Shown here one piece after another: positions 51,409 through 57,784 of a stretch of 64,000 nt of DNA. The DNA is taken from positions 27,107 through 91,106 of IMG/VR virus record IMGVR_UViG_3300030329_003954. One strand, 5' to 3'. How positions within the stretch are numbered: the stretch's first letter is position 1; each line of letters begins with the position of its first letter. The stretch is from a virus. The position numbers and the translations under genes are program-made. The notes below the pieces were generated by a model. The model was not told the DNA's origin and did no database searches. It worked only from the letters and a program-made list of their open reading frames with translations.

Positions 51409-51494
51409 TTAAGGAGGACTGTTGCGTGACTGCTGGATTTCCCTGGTCGTCAATCACAGGATACCTAAGCATGTATTCAAACTGCTTATTTTAT

Positions 51495-51570
51495 GCCTTC
51501 GTAGCTCAGTTGGTAGAGCAATCGGCTTTTAACCGATTGGTCCAAGGTTCGAGTCCTTGCGAGGGTACCA
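51495..51570 (+). tRNA. tRNA-Lys (TTT)
   Basis: Acceptor GCCTTCG pairs with CGAGGGT. The anticodon loop CTTTTAA gives TTT reading AAA. CCA encoded. Confidence 0.94.
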
Positions 51571-51591
51571 TACAATCAAGGAGTAAGTATT

Positions 51592-51792
51592 ATGAAGTTC
51601 ACACTATTAAGTGGAGTTAGAAAGTATGCTGAAGGCAACATTGCAAAGCATAGAGCAAATGTGCAAGCTTACCTCGATCACAGCGTAGCCATCGCAGAGC
51701 ACACTGACATCATTGAGTCGGTGGAAACTGAGTTGAAAAAGATTGCTGAGTATGAGGATATGCTAGACGTACTTGATAAATATTTCAGCTAA
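51592..51792 (+). CDS. Small protein between tRNA genes
   Basis: A 66-residue helical protein with an AAGGAG site 6-8 nt before the ATG, inserted between tRNA-Lys and tRNA-Asn. The C-terminal half is Glu/Asp/Leu-rich and coiled-coil-like. No family recognised. Confidence 0.6.
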   Translation: MKFTLLSGVRKYAEGNIAKHRANVQAYLDHSVAIAEHTDIIESVETELKKIAEYEDMLDVLDKYFS

Positions 51793-51798
51793 CAACAA

Positions 51799-51874
51799 TC
51801 CTCAATAGCTCAGTTGGTAGAGCAGATGACTGTTAATCATCGGGTCGTAGGTTCGAGTCCTACTTGAGGAGCCA
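51799..51874 (+). tRNA. tRNA-Asn (GTT)
   Basis: Acceptor TCCTCAA pairs with TTGAGGA. The anticodon loop CTGTTAA gives GTT. CCA encoded, with discriminator G as is usual for Asn. Confidence 0.94.
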
Positions 51875-51877
51875 TTT

Positions 51878-51953
51878 GCCCGTCTAGCTCAACTGGCAGA
51901 GCAACGGTTTTGTAAACCGTAGGTTACAGGTTCAAGTCCTGTGATGGGCACCA
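51878..51953 (+). tRNA. tRNA-Thr (TGT)
   Basis: Acceptor GCCCGTC pairs with GATGGGC. The anticodon loop TTTGTAA gives TGT reading ACA. CCA encoded. The 3' end overlaps the convergent metalloprotease-like gene. Confidence 0.93.
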
Positions 51954-52285
51954 CCTAATAAATAACTAAATAATTCAGGATTCAAGGTAGCAAGCTGCTG
52001 AATCATGTTGGATGTCATCGTGGTTAGATATTCGTTTGTCATCTGAGGGATTTGATCGTCGTGACCAAGTCCATAGATATCAAACCCAACGTGGCAGATT
52101 TCGTGTAGCAAAGTGCCCTTGTAATCCTCTATACTTTGGTTAGGATCGATAGTAATTAGTCCTTTGTGCATTTCCACACAACCGTGTAGTTCATCCTTCT
52201 CCAAGGACTGGAGCTTGATTTTGAAGGTTTTTATTCCAGTATGGAGTTCTAAAGGGTGAAGACGGTCCTTTGGCTTAACAGGCAT
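51932..52285 (-). CDS. Mini HExxH metalloprotease-like protein, late paralogue
   Basis: A 117-residue protein with GTLLHEICHVGFDIYG (HExxH near residue 63) and a C-terminus (MTNEYLTTMTSNMIQQLATLNPELFSYLL) that clearly parallels the plus-strand protein at 29172. It follows a GGTAAATA late-type box with no ribosome site, and its 3' end overlaps tRNA-Thr by about 20 nt. Early and late versions of one fold suggest different targets. Confidence 0.6.
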   Translation of the reverse strand: MPVKPKDRLHPLELHTGIKTFKIKLQSLEKDELHGCVEMHKGLITIDPNQSIEDYKGTLLHEICHVGFDIYGLGHDDQIPQMTNEYLTTMTSNMIQQLATLNPELFSYLLGGAHHRT

Positions 52286-52290
52286 ACATA

Positions 52291-52298
52291 TATTTACC
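52291..52298 (-). promoter_or_regulatory. Late-type promoter box GGTAAATA
   Basis: Minus-strand GGTAAATA ends 5 nt before the ATG at 52285, so the late message would be leaderless. Confidence 0.5.
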
Positions 52299-52302
52299 TC
52301 AT

Positions 52303-52405
52303 GGCAGTATCGTATAACAGTTATTACACCTCTCGTATTGACCGTCCAATGGCCTAATTACCTTAGACTAGAGAGGAGATGAAGGTGCGAATCCTTCTAC
52401 TGCCG
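52303..52405 (+). ncRNA. tRNA-like RNA with expanded anticodon region
   Basis: Perfect 7-bp acceptor GGCAGTA/TACTGCC directly follows a canonical 5-bp T-arm (GAAGG TGCGAAT CCTTC) at 52381-52397. A weak D-arm (GTA...TAC) and a CCTCTC/GAGAGG stem stand where the anticodon arm should be, but that stem closes a loop of about 36 nt instead of 7. The 3' end reads GCAA, not CCA. It is either a decayed tRNA or a tRNA mimic. It lies in the gap between two minus-strand genes. Confidence 0.5.
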
Positions 52406-52567
52406 CAACCTTTTTTGCTCATTAAACCACTTTTGATTCCTTTTGACAGGAATTTGTGGTTCTGGCTGAATCTCAACCTTGGGCTCAGGCGTAGGTTTAG
52501 GCGTGGGCTTTATGACCTTTTTAGGAGGCTCACGCCTGAGCACAGTCTCTTCAACGTTGATTCGCAT
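52397..52567 (-). CDS. Small proline-rich protein
   Basis: A 56-residue protein starting in a TAATG overlap with the upstream structural gene. It is a chain of Lys-Pro, Thr-Pro and Glu-Pro repeats (residues about 14-42) with a basic end, like a spacer or periplasm-spanning element. The stop lies inside the tRNA-like RNA on the other strand. No family recognised. Confidence 0.5.
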   Translation of the reverse strand: MRINVEETVLRREPPKKVIKPTPKPTPEPKVEIQPEPQIPVKRNQKWFNEQKRLRQ

Positions 52568-53463
52568 TATGCGTGACGGTTTTTGTCGTATTCCGGCAGA
52601 CCCTCATCTTCTATAGGGTATCCAACGAAATATTGGGCCGTGGTGGGGAAACCATTGGGTAGGGGCGAAGCAAATTGACTCTCATTAGTAATCAAAGTGG
52701 CTACCTGATCAATAAAGGTATTCACTGGTAAGAACTCCTTGTTTGTGGCGTATACTCCTGGAATTTGGTAGGCGAGGTGAGACATCGTGGCGAACTCATC
52801 CCTAATTGAGGCGTTCCCGATAACATTAAAGGGAGCATTTTGCTGAGAAAAGAAGTTAAGATCCGTAAAGTAATTTGTGTTGTCATACCTCTCGTATTCC
52901 CGACCGAAGGCGGATGGAGTCGCACTACTCGTAATTTCTTTGAAAATTGCAAACGATGCTCCGTTAGATACCTTTGAGAATAATGGTTGAGAAGACACTC
53001 CTGTGTATGGGGTTCTTCTGATGAAGGGCTTAGTTGTGACAATACTACCCATTGGACCCATCGTAGATGCAGCGAGCGATCCGTAAGTTACACCGTTTGG
53101 ATCGCCAGACGTTGCGATGAGTGAAAACTCTTGCGATTGCTGAACACTAGATGAATTGAAGTTTTGATAAACGACTGCTGCATCTACAGTCGCATTGTAT
53201 TTATAGACTAGCTTAGTTGACTGTATGTTGCCGTGAGTGGTGGTGAGACCACTTAGTGTGGCATCACAAACGTTGTTAAATGACTGCTCCGAGGGGACTC
53301 TAACATACTGAATGTCTAACGTTTGAGTCTCGACATACCAAGGACCAGCGAACGCACTGATAGCGCCCGAGGCGATATTACCACTTGCCGCGACGAAGTC
53401 GTTGGTTCCGGCGGCAACCGTGTTCGATTGAGTTTGAGTATCTGCTGCTCCCTTGGATGACAT
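52567..53463 (-). CDS. Late virion protein of unknown function
   Basis: A 298-residue soluble protein rich in Ser, Thr, Asn, Gln, Ala and Gly, with beta-like spacing and no membrane segment, as in tail or fibre proteins. A GGGGGTAAATA late-type box precedes it by about 28 nt. The following proline-rich gene is coupled. Structural role is inferred. Confidence 0.58.
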   Translation of the reverse strand: MSSKGAADTQTQSNTVAAGTNDFVAASGNIASGAISAFAGPWYVETQTLDIQYVRVPSEQSFNNVCDATLSGLTTTHGNIQSTKLVYKYNATVDAAVVYQNFNSSSVQQSQEFSLIATSGDPNGVTYGSLAASTMGPMGSIVTTKPFIRRTPYTGVSSQPLFSKVSNGASFAIFKEITSSATPSAFGREYERYDNTNYFTDLNFFSQQNAPFNVIGNASIRDEFATMSHLAYQIPGVYATNKEFLPVNTFIDQVATLITNESQFASPLPNGFPTTAQYFVGYPIEDEGLPEYDKNRHA

Positions 53464-53490
53464 AATAAAATATAGATTGTTGGTTACTAA

Positions 53491-53500
53491 TATTTACCCC
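53491..53500 (-). promoter_or_regulatory. Late-type promoter box GGGGTAAATA
   Basis: Minus-strand GGGGTAAATA upstream of the virion protein gene, matching the boxes at 21999 and 7842. A leader of about 20 nt separates it from the ATG. Confidence 0.55.
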
Positions 53501-53541
53501 CGAAAACAGGAACTAGATATTAAAAATATCCCATATGACGC

Positions 53542-53547
53542 TATAAT
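53542..53547 (+). promoter_or_regulatory. -10 box TATAAT at leaderless start
   Basis: TATAAT ends 6 nt before the ATG at 53554 and opens the run of small plus-strand genes. Confidence 0.6.
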
Positions 53548-53553
53548 ACGAAC

Positions 53554-53715
53554 ATGAAGACTAGATACCGAAACCACAAGACAGTTCGCGATCAGGCAAA
53601 GGCCAAGAAGCTCATGGAAAAGCTTCAAAAGGAGATGCCTGATCGCACTTTTTCCATCAAGCGTCGTAAGTTCTGGCGCAAGGATAAGGTTAGATACACA
53701 GTGAGGAGCATATAA
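53554..53715 (+). CDS. Small basic protein
   Basis: A 53-residue protein, strongly Lys/Arg-rich (KRRKFWRKDK near residue 38). Leaderless, with its stop overlapping the next ATG. No family recognised; nucleic-acid binding is possible from the charge. Confidence 0.6.
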   Translation: MKTRYRNHKTVRDQAKAKKLMEKLQKEMPDRTFSIKRRKFWRKDKVRYTVRSI

Positions 53716-53876
53716 TGGACGATTTATCAAAAGATTATCTCTATCAAACCATGGAGTCTTTAAAGGATCTCTGTGATGCGGTTAATACTCAGGGGGCAAG
53801 AGACATCAAGTCTAGGCTTACTGACCTTCAGACCGATCTTAACAATCAAGACAATCCAAGACCGGAGGGCGGGTAA
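53715..53876 (+). CDS. Small acidic protein
   Basis: A 53-residue, helical, Asp/Leu-rich protein between two TAATG overlaps, so it is coupled on both sides. No family recognised. Confidence 0.58.
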   Translation: MDDLSKDYLYQTMESLKDLCDAVNTQGARDIKSRLTDLQTDLNNQDNPRPEGG

Positions 53877-54142
53877 TGAATGGCAAAGGTGACAATCGTA
53901 GAGAGAATGAGAAGGTAAACAACAAGAAGTTTGTGGACAATTGGGATCGCATCTTTGGGGGCAAGGAAGACGAAGTAGATACCTCTGACGTTGAACCATT
54001 CCACATCAGAAATGCTAGGCACCTGAAAATGCAAGATCTGGAGTTCAGGGAAAAGCTGGCAGAGGAGAAGCGTAGAAGAGAGCAAGAACTGTTCGATCGT
54101 CTCGATAAAGAAGTAGAGGAGGAGAACAATGATGAGAACTAG
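53876..54142 (+). CDS. Small coiled-coil protein
   Basis: An 88-residue protein. Residues 45-85 form a Lys/Arg/Glu-rich helix (FREKLAEEKRRREQELFDRL). It starts in a TAATG overlap and its end overlaps the next ATG by 14 nt. No family recognised. Confidence 0.58.
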   Translation: MNGKGDNRRENEKVNNKKFVDNWDRIFGGKEDEVDTSDVEPFHIRNARHLKMQDLEFREKLAEEKRRREQELFDRLDKEVEEENNDEN

Positions 54143-54446
54143 TTTAATGACTGCGGTGTATGGTATTTTCATTGCCACCACTACATGGAACATAGTAAAA
54201 GCACCTCCATCCCGGCCACCAAATGAATTCTTCTACACTGAGGAGAAGACCAAAGATATTGAGGAAGTTCTGAACATGCGTCAGATCCTTAAAATGCAGC
54301 CTGCTTGGGACCCTACGATCCCCAATTCAAAAAGAACAAAGAAGAACGCAAAATGGACCTCGATCAAGCTTACAGATGGCTCTGTGGTGACTTTGAAGGA
54401 AGAGATGAAGAATGTCTTGAACAGGATGAGGAATGCACAACAATGA
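54129..54446 (+). CDS. Small membrane-anchored protein
   Basis: A 105-residue protein with one N-terminal hydrophobic segment (residues about 5-23), then a polar, basic remainder. It could be a signal anchor. The stop overlaps the next ATG. No family recognised. Confidence 0.52.
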   Translation: MMRTSLMTAVYGIFIATTTWNIVKAPPSRPPNEFFYTEEKTKDIEEVLNMRQILKMQPAWDPTIPNSKRTKKNAKWTSIKLTDGSVVTLKEEMKNVLNRMRNAQQ

Positions 54447-54634
54447 CTGGTGTGAAACCTGTAAAAATTGATGATGTAGTTGAATCATTGAATGAGCTTA
54501 AGTCTAAGCATGGGAACCTAGAAGTGCGTAGATTTGAGTTTCGTTACTCTCAAGAACCTTGCCCAGATGCCTACCCGAAGTTTTGTACAGTGCCTACAGA
54601 TAAGGGCAACACTAAAATAGTGGTGATACTATGA
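54443..54634 (+). CDS. Small protein of unknown function
   Basis: A 63-residue protein in an ATGA overlap with the previous gene, with VESLNELKSKHG and a CPDAYPKFC segment. The frame is open further upstream and looks coding from ATG 54353, which would give 93 residues and an unusually long overlap. The coupled start is preferred. Confidence 0.5.
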   Translation: MTGVKPVKIDDVVESLNELKSKHGNLEVRRFEFRYSQEPCPDAYPKFCTVPTDKGNTKIVVIL

Positions 54635-54984
54635 CAACACAACTAAAGCCTTGGGGCACTCACAAAGTAGTTTTTGATAGAACTAACTTTAAAGTTAAAT
54701 ACATTTGCATTCAGAGGGGGCAAAGAATATCCCTCCAAAGACACAATAAACGTAGTGAGAATTGGGTGGTTGTGGAGGGTCACCCTATCGTCACCAAAGG
54801 TAAATCAACGGTCCTCTTAAATCCAGAGGATAGCATCTATATACCCTTGGGTGAGGTCCACAGGATTGAGGCTGATAGAGATGATGTGCATATTATTGAA
54901 GTTCAACACGGAATCTGTGATGAGAACGACATCGAAAGATTACACGATGATTACTCTAGGAGAATCAGCGGAGGGATAGCCTAA
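54631..54984 (+). CDS. Mannose-6-phosphate isomerase, type II cupin
   Basis: A 117-residue cupin matching the C-terminal domain of ManC/AlgA-type enzymes: PWGTHKVV at the start, KVKYICIQRGQRISLQRHNKRSENWVVVEG (about 22-51, with metal-type Gln/His/Glu), then IYIPLGEVHRIE and the ending EVQHGICDENDIERLHDDYSR. It interconverts fructose- and mannose-6-phosphate and could feed the GDP-mannose path used by gmd. Stand-alone form. Confidence 0.78.
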   Translation: MTTQLKPWGTHKVVFDRTNFKVKYICIQRGQRISLQRHNKRSENWVVVEGHPIVTKGKSTVLLNPEDSIYIPLGEVHRIEADRDDVHIIEVQHGICDENDIERLHDDYSRRISGGIA

Positions 54985-55346
54985 TGTATGAGTACCGGAT
55001 TAAGGAAATTACTCACTTTGTAGACGGTGATACATTCGATTGTATCATCGATCTAGGCTTCGATATCTTTCATGAGGTCCGAGTCCGAATGTATGGAATG
55101 AACACACCTGAGAGCCGTACAAGGGACTTGGAGGAGAAGAAAAAGGGCCTCGCGAGCAAGGCTAGGCTGATAGAGATTCTCACTGAAGAAGATGCGTATG
55201 ATCTTGTACTTAGAACTAAAGAGAAAGGTAAGTTCGGTCGGTGGCTTGGCACTGTGATAAAGCAGTACAAGCATCATGTTCAAGATGTCAACGAGCAGAT
55301 GATTGAAGAGGGCTACGCTGTTCCATATTTCGGGGGCAAGCGATGA
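54984..55346 (+). CDS. Thermonuclease-family nuclease (SNase-like)
   Basis: A 120-residue SNase fold: FVDGDTFDCIID (calcium-site Asp), VRVRMYGMNTPES (Arg and Glu of the active site, about 32-44), KGLASKA, and EKGKFGRWLGTV (second Arg). It is a small extracellular-type nuclease without a signal peptide, so it probably acts inside the cell, for example in host DNA or RNA breakdown. Confidence 0.8.
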   Translation: MYEYRIKEITHFVDGDTFDCIIDLGFDIFHEVRVRMYGMNTPESRTRDLEEKKKGLASKARLIEILTEEDAYDLVLRTKEKGKFGRWLGTVIKQYKHHVQDVNEQMIEEGYAVPYFGGKR

Positions 55347-55570
55347 GCAAAGAGCCTGCAATGTTTGATGGGAAAGGTACCTGTCAGTATTGCGGTAAGC
55401 CCACCAGAGCCAAAGCTACCAGTTTGTGTAATGCCTGCTATAAATTAGATCTTGCTATCAAGAATAATCCCATTGCAGCGCAAAAAATTCTGAGAAATTA
55501 CACGGGTGATCCTATCATTGTAGGGTGGAAGAAGCCTTACCTAGGTATTAAACCCAAAGAGAATTCATGA
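55343..55570 (+). CDS. Small zinc-binding protein
   Basis: A 75-residue protein with CQYCGKPTRAKATSLCNACY (about 14-33), two CxxC pairs forming one zinc site. ATGA overlap with the nuclease, so coupled. No wider family recognised. Confidence 0.58.
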   Translation: MSKEPAMFDGKGTCQYCGKPTRAKATSLCNACYKLDLAIKNNPIAAQKILRNYTGDPIIVGWKKPYLGIKPKENS

Positions 55571-56124
55571 ACATATCAACAGTAACAGGACAACTCCCAA
55601 GACATCAATACGTTTGGATTGATACAAACTTCACACATAAAGAACCTCACGGATTTATTCCGGCTGTATGGTTTGGACTGGTAAGTATGCCAGCAAGAGT
55701 ATGGGGATGTACAGTAATGTTAGAGTGTGGAGCCATATACAGGAACCTACCACCACATGCAATCTCATTCGCAGAAGTGCCAAAGGAAAAGCAGTGGACA
55801 GAGAAAGATGCACAGAGATGGGACTGTTACGGACAGCAATTCCATGCTCACACATATGATTACCTGGATGAATTAGAATGCAAGGTAAGGACTAATGACA
55901 AGGAATTAGAGGGTGAATATATCTTTTCGGTAGCACCTGTAGGGGATGCATTCAGTCACTACCCAGATCAGGCAAAGGAGTTCACATTCATTAAGTTGAA
56001 GAACAATAGACTAACCATACAACCAACAGACTTCATAGTATTCCGCGAGAGAAGCTTCACAGACAACAAGATGGAATTCCCTAAAGGAATAAAGAGACAG
56101 AACAAGGTATACTACTGTGAGTAG
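55567..56124 (+). CDS. Conserved protein with atypical A-ending codons
   Basis: A 185-residue soluble protein (Trp/Tyr/Phe-rich, with PPHAISFAEVP and WDCYGQQFHAHTYDYL). Codon choice stands out: ACA, GTA, CCA, GGA, AGA and TTA dominate, where neighbours mix in C/T-ending codons. This may reflect recent transfer or adaptation to the phage's own tRNAs. ATGA overlap upstream. Function unknown. Confidence 0.6.
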   Translation: MNISTVTGQLPRHQYVWIDTNFTHKEPHGFIPAVWFGLVSMPARVWGCTVMLECGAIYRNLPPHAISFAEVPKEKQWTEKDAQRWDCYGQQFHAHTYDYLDELECKVRTNDKELEGEYIFSVAPVGDAFSHYPDQAKEFTFIKLKNNRLTIQPTDFIVFRERSFTDNKMEFPKGIKRQNKVYYCE

Positions 56125-56160
56125 CAGTGTATAAATGAAAAAGGATACGTATATAAGATT

Positions 56161-56508
56161 ATGAAACGTTTACTAATTGGTATGATCACCGCACTTGTAC
56201 TTGCTGCACCGTCACAAGCACAAAAGCCTCAACGCCCTTCACCTAAAACAAGCTATGAGTTAATAATTGAGTGGAGAAAGGCTATGTCTGACCTCAAACA
56301 AGAGGTTGCTACCCTGAGAAAGGAAGTCGATATGCTTAAGCAAATGGCTCGTAGACTTCGTATGGAGAAGGGTAAAGAAGAAGGAAACAAAGAGAGATCT
56401 AGGAGAGGTCGTAGAGGTTCTAGAGGATCAGAGTCTAAGCCTGATATGAGAAGGAGAGGTATGCCTGAGATGCGTAAAAAGGGACCTATTAAGAGCAAAA
56501 AGGGCTAA
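56161..56508 (+). CDS. Secreted coiled-coil protein with basic tail
   Basis: A 115-residue protein starting with a classical signal peptide (MKRLLIGMITALVLAAPSQA, cleavage predicted after SQA near residue 20). A coiled coil (about 35-75) and an Arg/Gly/Ser-rich tail with RRGRRGSRGS follow. Export to the periplasm is likely. It could bind nucleic acid or surface polymers; no family recognised. Confidence 0.62.
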   Translation: MKRLLIGMITALVLAAPSQAQKPQRPSPKTSYELIIEWRKAMSDLKQEVATLRKEVDMLKQMARRLRMEKGKEEGNKERSRRGRRGSRGSESKPDMRRRGMPEMRKKGPIKSKKG

Positions 56509-56573
56509 GAAAGGTGCAATTAAGGATATAATCCCATTTGTAAGACTATTTCCCATATTTGAGATATAGTCAA

Positions 56574-56612
56574 TAAAAAAGACTTCCTATTCAATTACGA
56601 ATAGGAAGTCTT
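56574..56612 (-). terminator. Intrinsic terminator closing the minus-strand RNA-rich unit
   Basis: A perfect 14-bp stem (56579-56592 with 56599-56612) and 6-nt loop. On the minus strand it is followed by TTTTTTATT. It ends transcripts coming from the tRNA-Arg and repeat region; plus-strand termination would be weak. Confidence 0.85.
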
Positions 56613-56724
56613 ATCATTTCTAGGGGGATGTGATTAGTTATATGTATGGCGCAAAGCTAATTACAACATTATTGCATAAAAGTCAAGCTAATTAAATGCC
56701 CTTGTAAGAAAAGTCAAGGTACAA

Positions 56725-56805
56725 TTATTCGCAATCTTTTACAAATAAACTAAAAATGTATAGAATTAGGAGTACAATTGCTGCACACCTGTAAAATAGT
56801 TCCAT
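56725..56805 (-). CDS. Micro-ORF, predicted single-pass membrane peptide
   Basis: A 26-residue ORF starting 6 nt after the 10-mer copy at 56812. Residues 8-22 are hydrophobic (AAIVLLILYIFSLFV) with charged ends, so a membrane peptide is plausible. No ribosome site. Support comes mainly from its matched placement with the next micro-ORF. Confidence 0.38.
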   Translation of the reverse strand: MELFYRCAAIVLLILYIFSLFVKDCE

Positions 56806-56823
56806 GGTAATAAAAGTCAAGGT

Positions 56824-56913
56824 TTAATTATCACTTGAAACTCTGCAAAGGGACCATATTATAACAGCAATTGTAATCCACAATAAAATTGCAATTAAAA
56901 GACCGTATGGCAT
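56824..56913 (-). CDS. Micro-ORF, predicted single-pass membrane peptide
   Basis: A 29-residue ORF whose ATG directly follows the 10-mer copy at 56914. Residues 4-22 are hydrophobic (GLLIAILLWITIAVIIWSL). The tandem 10-mers 31 bp apart upstream could supply a -35 and a leader. No family recognised. Confidence 0.4.
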   Translation of the reverse strand: MPYGLLIAILLWITIAVIIWSLCRVSSDN

Positions 56914-56962
56914 AAAAGTCAAGGTAAAAATAACCCCTTGCAAGAAAAGTCAAGGTATAAAA

Positions 56963-57039
56963 TGGTACACCCTATAGGAATCGAACCTATAACCTACGGC
57001 TTAGAAGGCCGTTGCTCTATCCAATTGAGCTAAGGGTGC
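56963..57039 (-). tRNA. tRNA-Arg (TCT)
   Basis: Full cloverleaf with encoded CCA. Acceptor GCACCCT pairs with AGGGTGT, the anticodon loop CTTCTAA gives TCT reading AGA, and the T-arm is ATAGG TTCGATT CCTAT. It lies between two 10-mer copies. Confidence 0.93.
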
Positions 57040-57057
57040 CTATGCAGAAAAGTCAAG

Positions 57058-57288
57058 CTATAATAGCCTGCCCTGGGAGTAGATTTTACCCCTATCTGAG
57101 GGGGTTCCACACTTATCTAATGCTGTTACGGTCACCTCGTACCCATACTCACCGTATTTTTTCTTACCCATCCTACGAGCAAGAGAGATAGCTTGCGGAA
57201 AAGTCAAGCTCCAATCTTTCTCAACCTCCTCGAAGAGGACAGAGATGTTATTCTTGGCAAGGTAACACCATTCTATGTGATATCTCAT
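57058..57288 (-). CDS. Small protein of unknown function
   Basis: A 76-residue mixed protein. The start is ATG 57288, which follows GAGGAGG and sits directly after a 10-mer copy; another copy lies inside the gene and encodes Leu-Thr-Phe. Coupled to the 54-residue gene upstream. No family recognised. Confidence 0.58.
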   Translation of the reverse strand: MRYHIEWCYLAKNNISVLFEEVEKDWSLTFPQAISLARRMGKKKYGEYGYEVTVTALDKCGTPSDRGKIYSQGRLL

Positions 57289-57293
57289 AAAAG

Positions 57294-57458
57294 TCAAGCC
57301 TCCTCAAAAGCTTCTGATAGGGTTTGAGCGAGAGCGTAAACATGGTCCTCTACAGAGTCACCATCCTCAAGACGCTCGTAATAATCAGACTCCTCAGATT
57401 GTATCACATACTCTAAGAGTAAGTCAAGAGCCTGTTGCTGCTTGTAGTTTAATCTCAT
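57294..57458 (-). CDS. Small acidic protein of unknown function
   Basis: A 54-residue protein rich in Glu, Leu and Tyr, likely helical. The start is ATG 57458, 6 nt after the TATGAT box of a complete promoter, so it is leaderless. The stop is 5 nt before the next ATG. No family recognised. Confidence 0.6.
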   Translation of the reverse strand: MRLNYKQQQALDLLLEYVIQSEESDYYERLEDGDSVEDHVYALAQTLSEAFEEA

Positions 57459-57464
57459 AGCTAC

Positions 57465-57492
57465 ATCATAACAAAGAAAAGAGAAAAGTCAA
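57465..57492 (-). promoter_or_regulatory. Promoter TTGACT-N16-TATGAT
   Basis: The -35 TTGACT (57487-57492) lies inside the 10-mer copy at 57484. The -10 TATGAT is at 57465-57470 and the ATG follows 6 nt later. This is the best case for the 10-mer acting as a -35 element. Confidence 0.72.
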
Positions 57493-57784
57493 GGATAAAG
57501 GGTGGGGTCGGGATCAATGCTAGCCGATGCATCCTACTGAAAGATGCCCACCGTCATCTCGCCTCACTTTATTTTTATTCGTGTGAGACCTAACCGCTAG
57601 AAAGCTACGAAGAAAAGAGAAAAGTCAAGCCTTTTAGTGACATGCTCAGGTCTCAAGTGGACGCATAGCGCCGTGAACAGTTTTGGACATGTCGAGGTCC
57701 GTTAGAATGAGAAACCCGACAGCGTAGCAGACACCAACTCTTTTAGCCTGATTTGTTGCAACGTGGTTATACGCTACCGGGTAA

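Larger units (their letters stand above)
56678..57629 (-). repeat. Ten exact copies of a 10-mer (CTTGACTTTT on the minus strand)
   Basis: Plus-strand AAAAGTCAAG starts at 56678, 56709, 56812, 56914, 56945, 57048, 57199, 57289, 57484 and 57620. The first six are spaced 31, 103, 102, 31, 103, so copies 1-3 and 4-6 repeat at 236 bp although the sequence between them differs. On the minus strand the motif contains TTGACT. Copy 57484 is the -35 of a clear promoter; copies 56914 and 57289 touch start codons; copies 57048 and 57199 flank or sit within genes. Role unknown. Confidence 0.9.

Noticed and set aside
51426-51620. Small ORF with GTG start after AGGAGG between tRNA-Leu and tRNA-Lys
   Set aside because: It reads through tRNA-Lys and overlaps the next gene in another frame. 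The AGGAGG may be chance or a remnant.
56678-57629. The 10-mer array as a CRISPR
   Set aside because: Repeats are only 10 bp, spacers vary from 21 to 185 bp, and genes lie between them. No cas gene is present.
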